Of a stretch of 64,000 nucleotides of DNA, positions 10,012 to 21,722 are shown piece after piece. The notes under the pieces are model-generated. The model saw nothing but the letters and a program-made list of their open reading frames with translations, was not told the DNA's origin and did no database searches. This DNA is from Cytauxzoon felis (lineage: Eukaryota; Apicomplexa; Aconoidasida; Piroplasmida; Theileriidae), in NCBI GenBank assembly GCA_020283715.1, contig JAIQCW010000130.1, forward strand, positions 62,001 to 126,000. Reading direction: 5' to 3'. Each line of letters opens with the position of its first letter. Within the stretch, counting starts at the first letter, position 1. The translations under genes were made by a program, and so were the position numbers.

Positions 10012-13000
10012 TCAACTGCCAAATAAACTATTAACATTAGATGGTGCAACTCTAAAGACATAGACATTTCCACGTCTACGATCAAGCCTCGTTTGTCTAT
10101 ACTCAGCTCTACTATGCATTAATATAACATCCCTTATATCATCCATAATTTCACGCTTCATTTGATAAAAAGAATGTTTTAAAAAATCTACATTTGTATC
10201 AATCGTTGTTGTATCTACAACATCCATATCCAACCATAATGTTCGATCATTATAACTCTTGTCATCCTCCATATTCTTCAAAGAATTTATACGATTTACA
10301 ATAAAGAAATGACTCTCATTTAATGATTTATTACTATAATATGCTTGGCATATTGAACTACATTGACATTTATCATCAACTTGTGTAGGAGTTGGGATAT
10401 ATTTATCCGTCATACTCTTACTCTTATATTCTATAGGCTCAATCTTAGTTGTCACAACCTCACCTGTACAAGATATATATAATTAAATAATTACAACTAA
10501 CCAGTATATAATGTTTGTGGATCACCAATTGATATACTACATGTTTCTGAATGATGTTTAGTACGCATAGATTCTAATTTAGATGGTGTAGTACGCATAC
10601 CAAAAATCGATCTACCCAATGAACGCTCACGATTATACAACTCAGAAAATGTCAAACACTGATCACGACTATCCACATACATTACTATATGATTACAATA
10701 ACCACGCAATGTAAAATAATCATAATCACGAAACCTCTTTAATGAATAATCAGGATTCACCAATATCAACGTATCCATACGAACACTCATCTCCGTAGAA
10801 CATACATCATCCAATACCGGTGTTATCAACCTATAATTAAGAGTTAATTAAATTTATACAATATATCTTCACTCAATGAAGTACAATCCAAGTCTCCACT
10901 CGAGGTCCAATTCACCATCCTCTACTCTAACTCTTCATTCCACTCGCCGTGGTGGCCTCTTCTCCACCTGAGGTCCGTCCTGCCGTCAGCTCTACCAATT
11001 ACCTATCTCTAAAGAGTATAGCCACTCCCGGAGATCGTGGCGGTGAGAAGGGTAGTGATGGATCATCCATCATGGGAATGATGGAAGATGGTTCTAAGGA
11101 TCTGTTGGATGTAACCTCAAGTGGAATGAAGTATAGTACTGGACCTCGAGTGGAACCCGTAGCTGATCTCAGGGAAGCGAAGGGGGAAGTAAATGGAGAA
11201 GGCACCACGCCTAGTGGAAGAGCTGACGGTAGGATGAAAAAAGTTGGATTGGACCTCAGGTGGAGTGGGTTGGACCTCAGGTGGAGTGGGTTGGACCTCA
11301 GGTGGAGTGGGTTGGACCTCGAGTGGAGTGTGAAAATTCTTCGATAAAGTTTCTACAAACCCTTTATTGATGGCGTTACCGAGTACATTAAAGAATACTC
11401 TTGCACCGCACGAGTGTACGAGTATATGTACATGTTTGATACCAATACAGATGAATTCGCGTAATAATTCATTGAATGATTCGGATAGATTGGGTGCATT
11501 AGCGCATTTGAATGCTAATGGATAACCGAATGCTGAGAGTTTACCTAGATGATGTCCATCCCAATTGAATACAAATGGTAATATATATGGTGGTAATTTA
11601 GAAAATGATATAATATGTGCCATTTGAGCACAAGCCTAAATATAAAATAATATTATAATTTATAATCAACAAACCTCAGATAATGTAAGATTATATCCAT
11701 GTATATATAAAAGTACTTGATCAGGTTTAAATGAAAATTTATTAATTTTCATTGGTACCCAACCATTAGCAATAATTTCTGGATGACTTAATTGTTTATA
11801 ATCCCATTCATCTTCATCATAAAATAAATTTGCAATACCAGTTTTAAGACCTATACCTTCAGTTGAATTACATATTGTAGTATAATTACGTAATAATTTA
11901 TTAATACTACTATTAGAACTACGTTCAATTTTATTATTTGATTGTTTAGATTTTTTTGTATTCAATAATGATCTAATTAATGTATGTACAGGTCTAGCAC
12001 GATCTGATACCTTTCTAGATTCTAATGATCTATAACTACCAGATAATCTTAATACAATCTCATCACATCCATCATTTTTTGCATTACCATGAACCCTACG
12101 ATAACCAGATATATTCAATGAATTCGTCAATTTATCTACAAATATATTCACATAATCCTGCTTTGATGGCATATTTAAAAAAAATTGTAAACGCATCATC
12201 TTTATACACCATTCTATCGATGATCCAGATATATTCGTATAATCATCCGATAATACACTAAAATAAGGTATCTTCGAATATAAATAACCACGATATACAT
12301 CCACCTCTTGATACTAAATATTTATAATTAATTCAATAAGAAATATATAAAAGTGAATACAATGCAACGAAGATATTTCAACATCTGTTCTAGTCGCATC
12401 CACCTGAGGTCGTCTTGCAGACAGCTTCTTCATTTACTTCCCCTTCCAGCTCCCAGAGATCGCTTACAGGTTCCACTTGAGGTTATTCTAATCTCGACGA
12501 GATAAGACCAAAGTGATGGAATTCACGTTTGGAAGGATATCTCAAGGAATATAGATTGGATTAAAGTGAGGATAATTAAACTCAATACAATCATCAAATT
12601 CCTTTTTAATGAAGTATTGACATCAGAAATACATCCAATAGTCATTCCACAATCTTCGTGAGTTTCCCCAGAAATTAAGGATTTCCTTCAAATTTTGGAT
12701 GTAAAAATGAAGTAGTGGAAGACAGTGATTATAACCTCAAGTGGAACCTGGAAGCGATCTACGGGAGCTGGAGGGGGAAGTAATTGGAAAAGCTGACGGC
12801 AGGAAAGACCTCGGGTGGAACGGCGAGTGGAGAAGACAATGATTGGACCTCAGGTGGAGTAGACAACATCTCACTCATTACATTCGTTCGTGTCATTCGT
12901 TACATAGGAATATAACAAACCATGGGGTTGAAGAAGTATGTTTTGGGCATTTCTTTGAAGAAATAGCCGGAGATGGAGCATTCGGTGCATGCTACACCGA

Positions 13001-14636
13001 ATTTGATATTATTGATGGAGGATTGTGTATTGGTGATGAATGCTACTCTGGTATTGACAAAGATTGAACCGGATCCGATTTCTTGTGATGAAAAAGGTCC
13101 GATTGGGTATCCATGCCACCAGTATCCTCGTAATCTTTCACCATAGACATGATCTTCAAGCCATTCACCATAGCCATGTGGTAATCCTTTAGTATCAACC
13201 CCACCATTATATCTCATTTGATGACTAAATGGTGCCCCATCTGAAGATAAAAATTTTTAATTTAAAAATTATATATGTATATATACATACCATCAATATT
13301 ATTCGATTTACTATATTTAATATAACACCAACGAAACCATCTATACATACATCTATAAAAACATGTACATAAACCACAGAAATTGACCCCACAAATAGCA
13401 GTATAATCATTATATCTACTGATAGTAACATTTAATTTTTTATGTTTATATGATCTTTGTAATAAATGAAAATGTTCAGTACATGGAAAAAATAAACCAT
13501 TTAATGCTAATAATGGTAATATAAATGTTAAAAATTTTGTAATAGCTATAACAAATATTTGTACACCAGTATATACAATTAATGTTAACCATATTAATTT
13601 ATTATCTACAACCCATCTCATTACAGACATTGTAATTAATGTAGTAAACATAAATATATATGAAATAATAATAGGCCATTTTAATTGTAAACCTAATTGT
13701 ATTTTAGCTAATAAAAATGCACTCAATGCAAAACCTAATGCTGATACATATGGTAATGGTCCTTTTGGTATTTGTAATCCTGCAATATAATAATCCTCTT
13801 CAGCATGAAAATATATAAATGGTAATACAGCTAATATTATACAAAATAAACAAACAAATAATGCTTTCTTATTAGATACAGGTTTACGTATACCACTTAA
13901 TCTACGACGTAATCTACGATAATCCATAAATTGTACCGTCTTATATATCATCATCTCTTTCAAATGCTTAATACCATCATGCATTTTAAATTCATCCGAA
14001 CCTAAATATACCATACCATGTGTATTATAAGAATCAATAAATGAATCACCATCCAATGAATTCGATCTATTACCAGTAGATAATGGAATACTCACTATAT
14101 CAGTCAATTCAGCCCTAGAATCAAACCTAACATTCATATCATCCGATATATCAATTTTACAATGAGATGATGTTACATTAATGACGTCTCCTTGCGATGT
14201 CTGCATTAGTACAACATGGCTACCAGTCGAGGTTACATCTACCTCCTTTCCCACTGCCGTTCCACCCGAGGTCGTTCCATCTTTCCCATTGCATGGAGCT
14301 CTTCTATTTACTTCCCCCTCCGCTTCCCCTGAGATCAGCTGCGGGTAGTCCACCTGAGGTTACATCCACCATAGGTCCAATCCCTACCTTCTCATCGCCA
14401 CGATCTCCGGGAGTGGCTATACCGTTTACGGGGAGGTAATTGGAAGAGCTGACGGCAGGACCTCGAGTGGAGGCGAGTGGAACAGTGGTTGTAACCTCAG
14501 GTGGAGTATTTCCATGTTCATCGGAGAGTGTAGGATATATATTGTTTCGATTGAGTATGTTGTTTACTCCATTTAAATGTTCTTCCGGTTCTTTTTTATC
14601 GTTGTTGGATAGTTTAATATTCTTTTTATTGGCCAT
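10012..14636 (-). CDS. polytopic membrane protein with MORN-like repeats and DUF900-type alpha/beta hydrolase
   Basis: Exons run right to left. The N-terminal part begins at 14636. Five predicted TM segments follow (for example FVCLFCIILAVLPFIYF and YIFMFTTLITMSVM) at 13900-13450. A MORN-like stretch (GLPHGYGEW...LRGYWWHGYPIGPF) lies at 13200-13080. The hydrolase domain spans 12304-10012. Hydrolase landmarks are the VLLYIHGYN oxyanion loop, the nucleophile elbow VHSCGAR, the acid region VDSRDQ and the histidine region FLKHSFY, all in DUF900 order. Two introns hold repeat elements (about 12399-12859 and 10885-11330). A third element (14222-14505) lies in the first exon. It carries one extra base that breaks the frame unless it is spliced out. 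The substrate is unknown; an esterase or lipase activity is an inference. Confidence 0.75.
10892..11330 (+). repeat. CCACCTGAGGT element in hydrolase intron, antisense, with expanded tandem terminus
   Basis: The copy contains full modules plus four tandem units of about 21 bp, each holding GGACCTCAGGTGGAGTGG, at 11246-11330. It forms a 132-codon open frame on the plus strand, opposite to the host gene. Confidence 0.85.
12399..12859 (+). repeat. composite element with 230-bp core, intronic (hydrolase)
   Basis: The left arm (CCACCTGAGGTCGTCTTGCA to the CCACTTGAGGTT repeat) and right arm (AACCTCAAGTGG to CCTCAGGTGG) are inverted repeats of about 85 bp around core 12481-12720. The core is antisense to the host. 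Confidence 0.85.
14222..14505 (-). repeat. CCACCTGAGGT element in exon 1 of the hydrolase gene, frame-breaking
   Basis: The sense-oriented copy carries an extra G relative to the family (GATCTCAGGGGAAG instead of GATCTCAGGGAAG), which breaks the frame. Splicing from its own GAG|GTTAC end to a CAG at 14201 would restore it. Confidence 0.85.
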
Positions 14637-14895
14637 ATTTTTTGGCTTTAAATTCAGAGTGCGATTGTTTGATCGAGTCGCATATTAAAGTGTGCGAAAA
14701 AACTTTTATAATTGAGATTGAGATAAAACTTTGAATTTTACAAGTATATTTAGCATTATAAAATTAAATCTACAACATAATTTGAACATATTTGGATTTG
14801 AAACAGTATACTACTTCATATATAAATCACATGGACATAAAACACATCAAGACGCAATCTGATACATCGATGAACAATATATAAATTAAAAAAAA

Positions 14896-16080
14896 TTAAT
14901 ATTTAATTATAAAAATTAATAACAAAACAAATGTGATAATACTACAAAAAGTAGAAATGAGGTGTATTTTTATAATTCTTGCTAGTGGTAAATCTGCATC
15001 AAATTTATACACATGCGAATATACAATACATTTTGGTATATGATTCCATAACAATAAACGATCCTTAGGTAATAACATATTTAAAAATGAATACCCATAT
15101 GATCTTGGTATAATCTCTAATACATAAAATACGTCCAACTTTAATGACACTGTTTGATTATTTAATAATAAATGGTAGAAATAATCTTTTAATAGATTTA
15201 ATATCATATGAGATTTATTTTTCAATAGATATGACCTTATTGTAGAGAGTAGAGTAATAAATGATTCATTATTGTTAATATATTCCAATGGAGTAATAGT
15301 ACTATTTGGTATCGATACAAATGGTAATTGATTATTTAAATTTATGTTAATATTATTCGTCATATTATACATTTTACGTAGTAAATGTGAATTTTCTAAA
15401 ATTCTATAATGATTTTTTAAAGCTCTAATAGAACATTTAACTAAATGAGCAAATTTGCGGTAAAATAGCCATTTATTGACCTTTTTATACAAAAATTTGT
15501 ATAAATTTAACTTGCAATTATATGGAGTAAAGATTTTATAATTTAAATGTATCAAAATCAATTTAAATTTCATGTCAATATCCATAGATTCTCCATGGAT
15601 ATATTTGACTACCTTATCATTTACTGATGATGTATGACCAAAATTAGCATCTATAACAATTAATGGTATACTTAATGTATTTGATAATATATGATATGTC
15701 TCTTTATGTTTTACATCTATTGTATTATAATATTCATTAAATGGTAATCTATAGAACATAGAACCGAATTTAGGCTCCTTAATATAACCATTCTTTGTAA
15801 ATTCTTCAACTTGATCTATTTCTATCACTTTTTCATTATACAAAATTGTATTGGGGTATAAACTAGGTAATGTCAAGAACCATCCATATTTATCCAATGG
15901 TCTATCGAATTTATCCAAAAGACATTCAAATATTGAATTATTACCATTAAGTAATTTACATCTTTTCAATATGCTACTTTCTAAATGGATATTATCATCT
16001 ATATTAGAGTATTCTATCGATGTTCCTACAGAATATCGGAATAATATACTATAAACAAATACAATATATATAATATCCAT
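14896..16080 (-). CDS. secreted or type I membrane protein, unknown
   Basis: This 394-aa single exon has an N-terminal signal peptide (MDIIYIVFVYSILFRYSVG) and a C-terminal TM helix (STFCSIITFVLLLIFII) with almost no cytoplasmic tail. The body is Lys/Asn/Tyr-rich and has only a few cysteines. The layout suggests a secretory-pathway or surface protein. I do not recognise a domain. Confidence 0.7.
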   Translation of the reverse strand: MDIIYIVFVYSILFRYSVGTSIEYSNIDDNIHLESSILKRCKLLNGNNSIFECLLDKFDRPLDKYGWFLTLPSLYPNTILYNEKVIEIDQVEEFTKNGYIKEPKFGSMFYRLPFNEYYNTIDVKHKETYHILSNTLSIPLIVIDANFGHTSSVNDKVVKYIHGESMDIDMKFKLILIHLNYKIFTPYNCKLNLYKFLYKKVNKWLFYRKFAHLVKCSIRALKNHYRILENSHLLRKMYNMTNNININLNNQLPFVSIPNSTITPLEYINNNESFITLLSTIRSYLLKNKSHMILNLLKDYFYHLLLNNQTVSLKLDVFYVLEIIPRSYGYSFLNMLLPKDRLLLWNHIPKCIVYSHVYKFDADLPLARIIKIHLISTFCSIITFVLLLIFIIKY

Positions 16081-16139
16081 AAATAGAATATATAAAATTT
16101 ATTAAAAGATTAAATACATTTTATACAAGTTGAAATTTA

Positions 16140-18728
16140 TTATGCTTGAGAAATAGTATTCGTACCATCGGGTGTGTTGACTACGTTACCTCCTGTAGGA
16201 TTGTCAAATATATTCAATTTTTTAGGAGCCTTTTTATACAACTCCTTAACATTATTAAATAATAAAACTTCCATATCATCTATTTCTTTTTTAGTCAAGA
16301 GTGATTTGAAACCCTTTTTAGCCTTTAATATAAATTTGTTATACATCTCAATCGCCTTCTTCAAATCATAAGCACTGTTTGCATCTTCCTCTGACGCATA
16401 AAAATGACGATTAGCCTTTAACCATTTACGCCTCTCTATAAACCACTTGAGCCTATACATATTCTCCCTCCTCTTCGCATTATACTCGTTCTCATCAATG
16501 TACTGCTTCTGACCCTCTTCAGTTATCGTCAATGTACCCTAAGGTAAATTTAATATATCAAACGTCAATACTGGCATTCCACTGGAGGTTACGACCTTGT
16601 CTTCCACTAGGCGTGGAGCCTCTTCTATTTAGTTGTCCCTCCACTTCCCTGAGATCAGCTACGGGTTCCACTTGAGGTCCTATCTACTACACCTCCATCA
16701 TCGCCACGATCTCTGGGAGTGGCTCTACTCTTTAGAGATAGGTAATTGGAAGAGGCCACCACGGCGAGTGGAGCATTGGTTGTAACCTCAGGTGGAGGTA
16801 GTGATTGGACCTCGGTGTATGTGAGTGTAATTTCAACATACGACTTTGGTGGTGGATGTTGGAGTTGTTGGTGTGCCTATGGATAATGTGATTGCTCTTG
16901 ATTTGTCCTCTTCGGTTAATATTTCTTCGGTATAAGAGGGTTTATTTGGGTCAATTGGTGGTTGTGTTTCCTTTTCAAATTCCAGAGCATCACTGAGATC
17001 ACTGCCTTCACCAAAATAAAAATAATTTAATTCTCTTAACTTTTCAAGATGATTATCTTTTAATGTTATTGTGGTATATCCATCTTTATCTTCAACGATA
17101 TTGAATAACATATTTCTACTCAATTTTAATATCCCCTTGGATGGACCCTTCCAATCCTTAACACATTTTATAAAGTCTGGTACATCAGGGAATTTTAATC
17201 TCTTACCAAACACTACAGCATCATATCCAAGTAATGCCAATTCATGTACTTGTTTCATTGTCATTATACCACCACATGCTATAGCAGTTACTCTCTCCGG
17301 TATTTCATCAATCAAATCAATAGCCCTACTAGGATGCAATACATTAGTCAAACGATCCCATTGATTTATCTGATGTAATCAATATTAAAACATAAAGTAA
17401 TGTAATGAATGTTCCACCCGATGTTCAATCCAACTATCATTTCCACTAGCCGTGGTCAAAATTCGCGTTCTCTTGCAGAGAGCTCTCCCAATTACATATC
17501 TCTAAAGAGTAAAGCCACTCCCGGAGATCGTGGCGGTTAAGAAGCAGTGAGATGTAACCTCGAGTGGAATACCCGCAGCTGATCTCAGGGAAGCGGAGGG
17601 AGGGGTAAATAGAAGAGCTGTCTGCAAGACGAGAAAGGTGTAGAGAGGAATTGGATCAGACCTCGGATGGAATGGATACAATGAAATGTGAATAGAGTGT
17701 TCAATATACCATGACATGATTTGCTCCCATTTCAACAGCTCTCATGAGATCTGGCATATCGTGTGCTTCTACGATGGCCTCTATACCCATATCGATACAA
17801 TGGACAATCATATCCTTTAATGCATTACCTGTTGTTATATAAGTATTATGACCAACTCAAGCTAACCTAATATGGCAGAATTCAGCAATACACCATCAGC
17901 TCTATATTCAGCTGCCTGGGCGATCTAAAATTTTTACATGGGTAATTTGACGGTAAAAATACCTGAATTGGGTGTAAAATTATATCCTTCATAACAATAG
18001 CAGGACGTATTCTACGCCCAAGTTTACGTAATTCCAGAAAGCATTTATACAAATCTTGTACATGTCCACCATAAAATAGTTCATCAGTATTGACGAAAAT
18101 TACATCAAAACCTGTTGATAATAAACATTTCCTAACATTTTTGTACCTGTACTTGCCATAGAATGTGCAACTTCAGCAGCATTTGCATAAGATAAGACAT
18201 TATTATCACATCTTGGATTATGTGTAGGCGTTCTACGTTTCATATCAGCAATTACAGATAGTTTATGGCTAGAATCGTTACTATTCCTCCTTAACATCTC
18301 AAATAATTTGTGATTCATTGTACATTGTACATAATTCAGCCTTAACTATTGGATTTCTATATGATTATCATCTACCAACTCACTTGTAATTTATCATTGG
18401 GATCTGAATGGTCTCTAATCAGCTGATCTACACTAGCACGCTTATCAGTTATCATTTTGTAATAACGTTCTTCAGCAAGATATGATATCCTCGAGTCTCT
18501 TGAGAATATATGATTACTCCTTTCAAGATCGAGGTTTCTTCTTCCATAATCTACATGGAATCCACCAATATATCCATATTTTATCCGTATTCCGGATGTA
18601 TATATCCTAATCTGATCACCATTATATAGCCTTGAAGTGGTATACTCATGTCTAATACAGACTGATATTGCGATGAATAATATGAAAATGCGATAAAAGT
18701 CAAAATTTACTAAACCACCATGAGACAT
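16140..18728 (-). CDS. indole-3-glycerol-phosphate synthase-like TIM-barrel protein, multi-exon
   Basis: The exons assemble into an IGPS-like (TrpC) barrel. The N-terminal helices end in RASVDQLIRDHSDPNDKLQ. The beta1 region is VIADMKRRTPTHNPR, with the lysine where IGPS has its catalytic Lys. FVNTDELFYGGHVQDL, AIVMKDIILHPIQIAQAAEY and ADGVLLNSAIL match the following strands, including a second conserved Lys. The last strands are AIACGGIMTMKQVHELAL and AVVFGKRL. A signal-like hydrophobic N-terminus (FDFYRIFILFIAISVCI) suggests secretory or apicoplast targeting. Short introns of about 35-40 nt and two element-bearing introns (16577-16815 and 17411-17671) interrupt it. A C-terminal extension beyond the barrel is Lys-rich. 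The canonical product-loop asparagines are not evident, so catalysis is doubtful. Confidence 0.75.
16577..16815 (-). repeat. CCACCTGAGGT element in TrpC-like intron, sense
   Basis: The modules are in reverse orientation (CGCCACGATCTCTGGGAGTGG and TTCCCTGAGATCAGC). The last intron holds it. Confidence 0.85.
17411..17671 (+). repeat. CCACCTGAGGT element in TrpC-like intron, antisense
   Basis: The copy has a forward B module (CTCTAAAGAGTAAAGCCACT) and a forward A module, with decayed ends (CCACCCGATGTT and ACCTCGGATGG). Confidence 0.85.
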
Positions 18729-18892
18729 GAGATAATAATGCGATACTTGTTCATTTTTATACCTTGTTAAGGTTATTTTATAATAGATGTGTATATTTTT
18801 AAAGGTGCCTCCCCATTTAGGTCAATTAATTTTACTAAAGTATAAAATCCATTATATTTAATGGTTACAAAATATGTATATATGCCATATGA

Positions 18893-21582
18893 ATGTATAA
18901 AATGTCAAATTTAGTCGAATCATCGGATAATTTGACACCATTTAATGGGTCGTATCATATGAAGCGTGAATTGATAGGCCATCAAAAAGGTGTAAGATCA
19001 GCATGTAATATAAGTGATGAATATGTATCATTATTGAGTACAGATGGTATAGATTGTTCTATATTATCGGATGTAGAATATTTGGTTACTGGTGGTATTG
19101 AGGGTGAGGTTATAGTATGGAAGTTCAATAGGAATGGTGATTGTGATTTAATTACACGTTTTATGGCACATGTTAATAATGTAATGTGTATATGTCCATC
19201 TAAATTATTGAATGATTATATAGACATGTCATTTTTTAATGATAAAAATAATGCTGATTTTACTATAATGGAGAGTAAATTATGTATATATACATGTGGT
19301 AGAGATAAATTAATACATAGATTTAATTTAATAGGGAAGAAGTTATTAACTTTGGAGGTATATTTGATTATGAGTTGAATAATTTATTTAGGGTCATGAT
19401 GATGTCGTTTGTAGTTTACATGAACCTAAAGATTCTAGTAAACTTATTAGTGGAAGTTGGGATGGTACTGCTATTGTATGGAATATATTGACGGGTACTA
19501 AGGATTTTGTATTGCCTTGTACAGGTTATCAATATTCTGGTAAGTATCTAGTATATTATTAATCCTCATATAATTATAGTTTATGTTAATACATTACCTA
19601 ACGATTATATTATTACTGCCATGCAAAATGGCGATTTATGCTTATGGAACAGGACTAAATTAGTTAAATTCGATAGTAAGTACAAGTTTAAATGTATAAA
19701 AAAAATATTATTTAGAGGTACATAAAGATGTCGTTAGAGCCATTAGCATTAAAAATAATGAAATTGCCACATGCTCCAATGATAATACCGTTAAAATCTT
19801 CAACCTCGATCTAAATAATATTCTCACCATCAATGCACATGATAGCTTCATATACGGTATGTTTTCGAACAATATAGTAACGAGACTTATTCACCTGAAG
19901 TCCAATCCATGTCTTCTACTCTTATTCCAACTCTTTTCGTCCTGCAGACAGCGATCCACATGAGGTTGTCTTGCAGACAGCGATCCACATGAGGTTGTCT
20001 TGCAGACAGCTTCTCTATTTACTTCCCCCTCCGCTTCCCTGAGATCAGCTACGGGTAGTCCACTTGAAGTTACATCCTTAGCTCTACTTCCATCTACACC
20101 TTCATATCGCCACGATCTCCGGGAGTGGCTCTACTCTTTAGAGATAGGTAAATAGAAGAGCTGACGGCAGGACGAAATGACGTGGATTGGACCTCAGGTG
20201 GATAGCTGCCTGCAGGACGAAAAGGGTTGGATTGGACTTAAGGTGTAACTTCGAGTTGTAATTGTTGAATAATATTGATTAATATTAGATGTTCGATATT
20301 CTCGTTATTATGATGTATTGTATAGTTCATCTGAGGATAAGAGTGTTCGTATTTGGGATGGTAAGAATGGTTCATTACTACAGATGATATCATTGGAATC
20401 ATCTGTATGGCAGGTTATTGAATTATCTTACAATGGTATAGTAACTGTAGAATTGAATGGTAATTTGATATTATGGCAATTACAATTTGGTATATCAAAA
20501 CCTATAAAGGTATATTAAATAATTATAAAATTATATATTCTTAGGATATTACTGTTGATGTTTATAATGAAAAGATGTATGATATGATTCTCTATAAGAA
20601 ATTTAATAATATAAAAGCATTAGAATTATTACAAAAATATAATACCGAAGTTGAATCTAAAGTTTGTTGTCATTTTAAATTTTTTTTATTATTTTATTTA
20701 AGGATAAATTAAATGATCGTGAAATGATTTATCTTGAACAAGTTATCAATAAAGAATTATCACATGTTACATTAAGGTATGATTCATCTCTCATTATCAT
20801 CACCACCTTCCTTCCCTCTTCCTCCCTCTTCATCACTTCATTTCATTTATAGTTCAATTGATGTTGAATGGATACAGAAATTATTAAAATGGCCTATGGA
20901 ATTTCGATTACCTATATTTGATTTATTAAAGGTATTAGCATCATATTGTAATACAGAACCATTATTTAAAGGTAGAAATAATGGGTAAGTAGACATGTAT
21001 AAAATAAATGCAGTAATAATAACATTAGATCTAATGTTATAATTTCAATATGTTCAACATTATTAACTACGGATAATATACCTTTAATTACTGTATCATT
21101 ACAAACATTATCAAATTTATTATTCCCATCTTTATCAAAAGCACTTTTATATTGTCATTATGAAAGGGTAAAAATTAAATTTTCAATACTCTAATAATTA
21201 ATATTTTATAAATTAGATATTCAAATCTGTAACACGTGTATCTTCATTAGAAAATCGCATGATACAAAATGCTTTATCCATCTTGTGTCAAAATTTTATA
21301 ATTTCATTGTTGGATTGTAAAGATTATAAATTAATATTAGAAGGCATCATCGATTGTATGTCATTATCATTAAATACATGTATCAATATCAATGTCAATG
21401 ATTGGATACAACAAGTAATCAATAAACATATTCAAACATTAGATATACTATTATCAAGTAAATTGTCATGTACAGATGTTCTAATCGCTAAAAATATCAA
21501 ACAAATAGTTAATGATATTATCAATAAACTTGAATTAGATTGCAAATACTCAATACAACTTAAAAATTTCCTAAATAATTGA
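18893..21582 (+). CDS. PLAA: PLAA/Doa1/Ufd3 homologue (WD40 plus PUL domain)
   Basis: PLAA/Doa1 binds ubiquitin and Cdc48/p97 in ubiquitin homeostasis. N-terminal WD repeats include ELIGHQKGVRSA, EYLVTGGIEGEVIVWKF, KLISGSWDGTAIVWN and VLYSSSEDKSVRIWDGK. The C-terminal part, from SSIDVEWIQKLLKWP to the end, resembles the PUL armadillo domain. A PFU-like linker lies between them. At least eight short introns interrupt the gene. The intron after ...DSFIY is about 430 nt because it holds an element (19890-20250). It splices cleanly back to DVRYSRYYDVLYSSSED. The 5' end shares a 165-bp divergent promoter region with the TrpC-like gene. Confidence 0.85.
19890..20250 (-). repeat. CCACCTGAGGT element in PLAA intron, antisense, with tandem duplication
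   Basis: The unit GATCCACATGAGGTTGTCTT plus GCAGACAGC is duplicated at 19950-20010. Reverse A and B modules follow. Confidence 0.85.
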
Positions 21583-21619
21583 AATTAATATCCTGAAGAA
21601 TAATAGTTATATTCAGTTC

Positions 21620-21722
21620 TAATCCACTCGAGGTACAATCCTACTCTTCTTTCCACTCGCCGTGAGGCCTCTTCTATTTACCTCCCCCTCCGCTTCCCTG
21701 AGATCAGCTACGGGTATTCCAT
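21620..21722 (-). repeat. half element at the 3' end of a family gene
   Basis: Only the reverse A module is present (CCACTCGAGGT, then CTTCCCTGAGATCAGC). It supplies the stop codon of the neighbouring family gene. Confidence 0.75.

Noticed and set aside
11246..11330. Short regularly repeated units resembling a CRISPR array
   Set aside because: The units are directly adjacent with no spacers, and the sequence is an expanded element terminus in a eukaryotic intron.
12481..12720. A decayed transposase gene in the composite core
   Set aside because: All frames in the compared cores are stop-rich and no conserved peptide is shared among copies.
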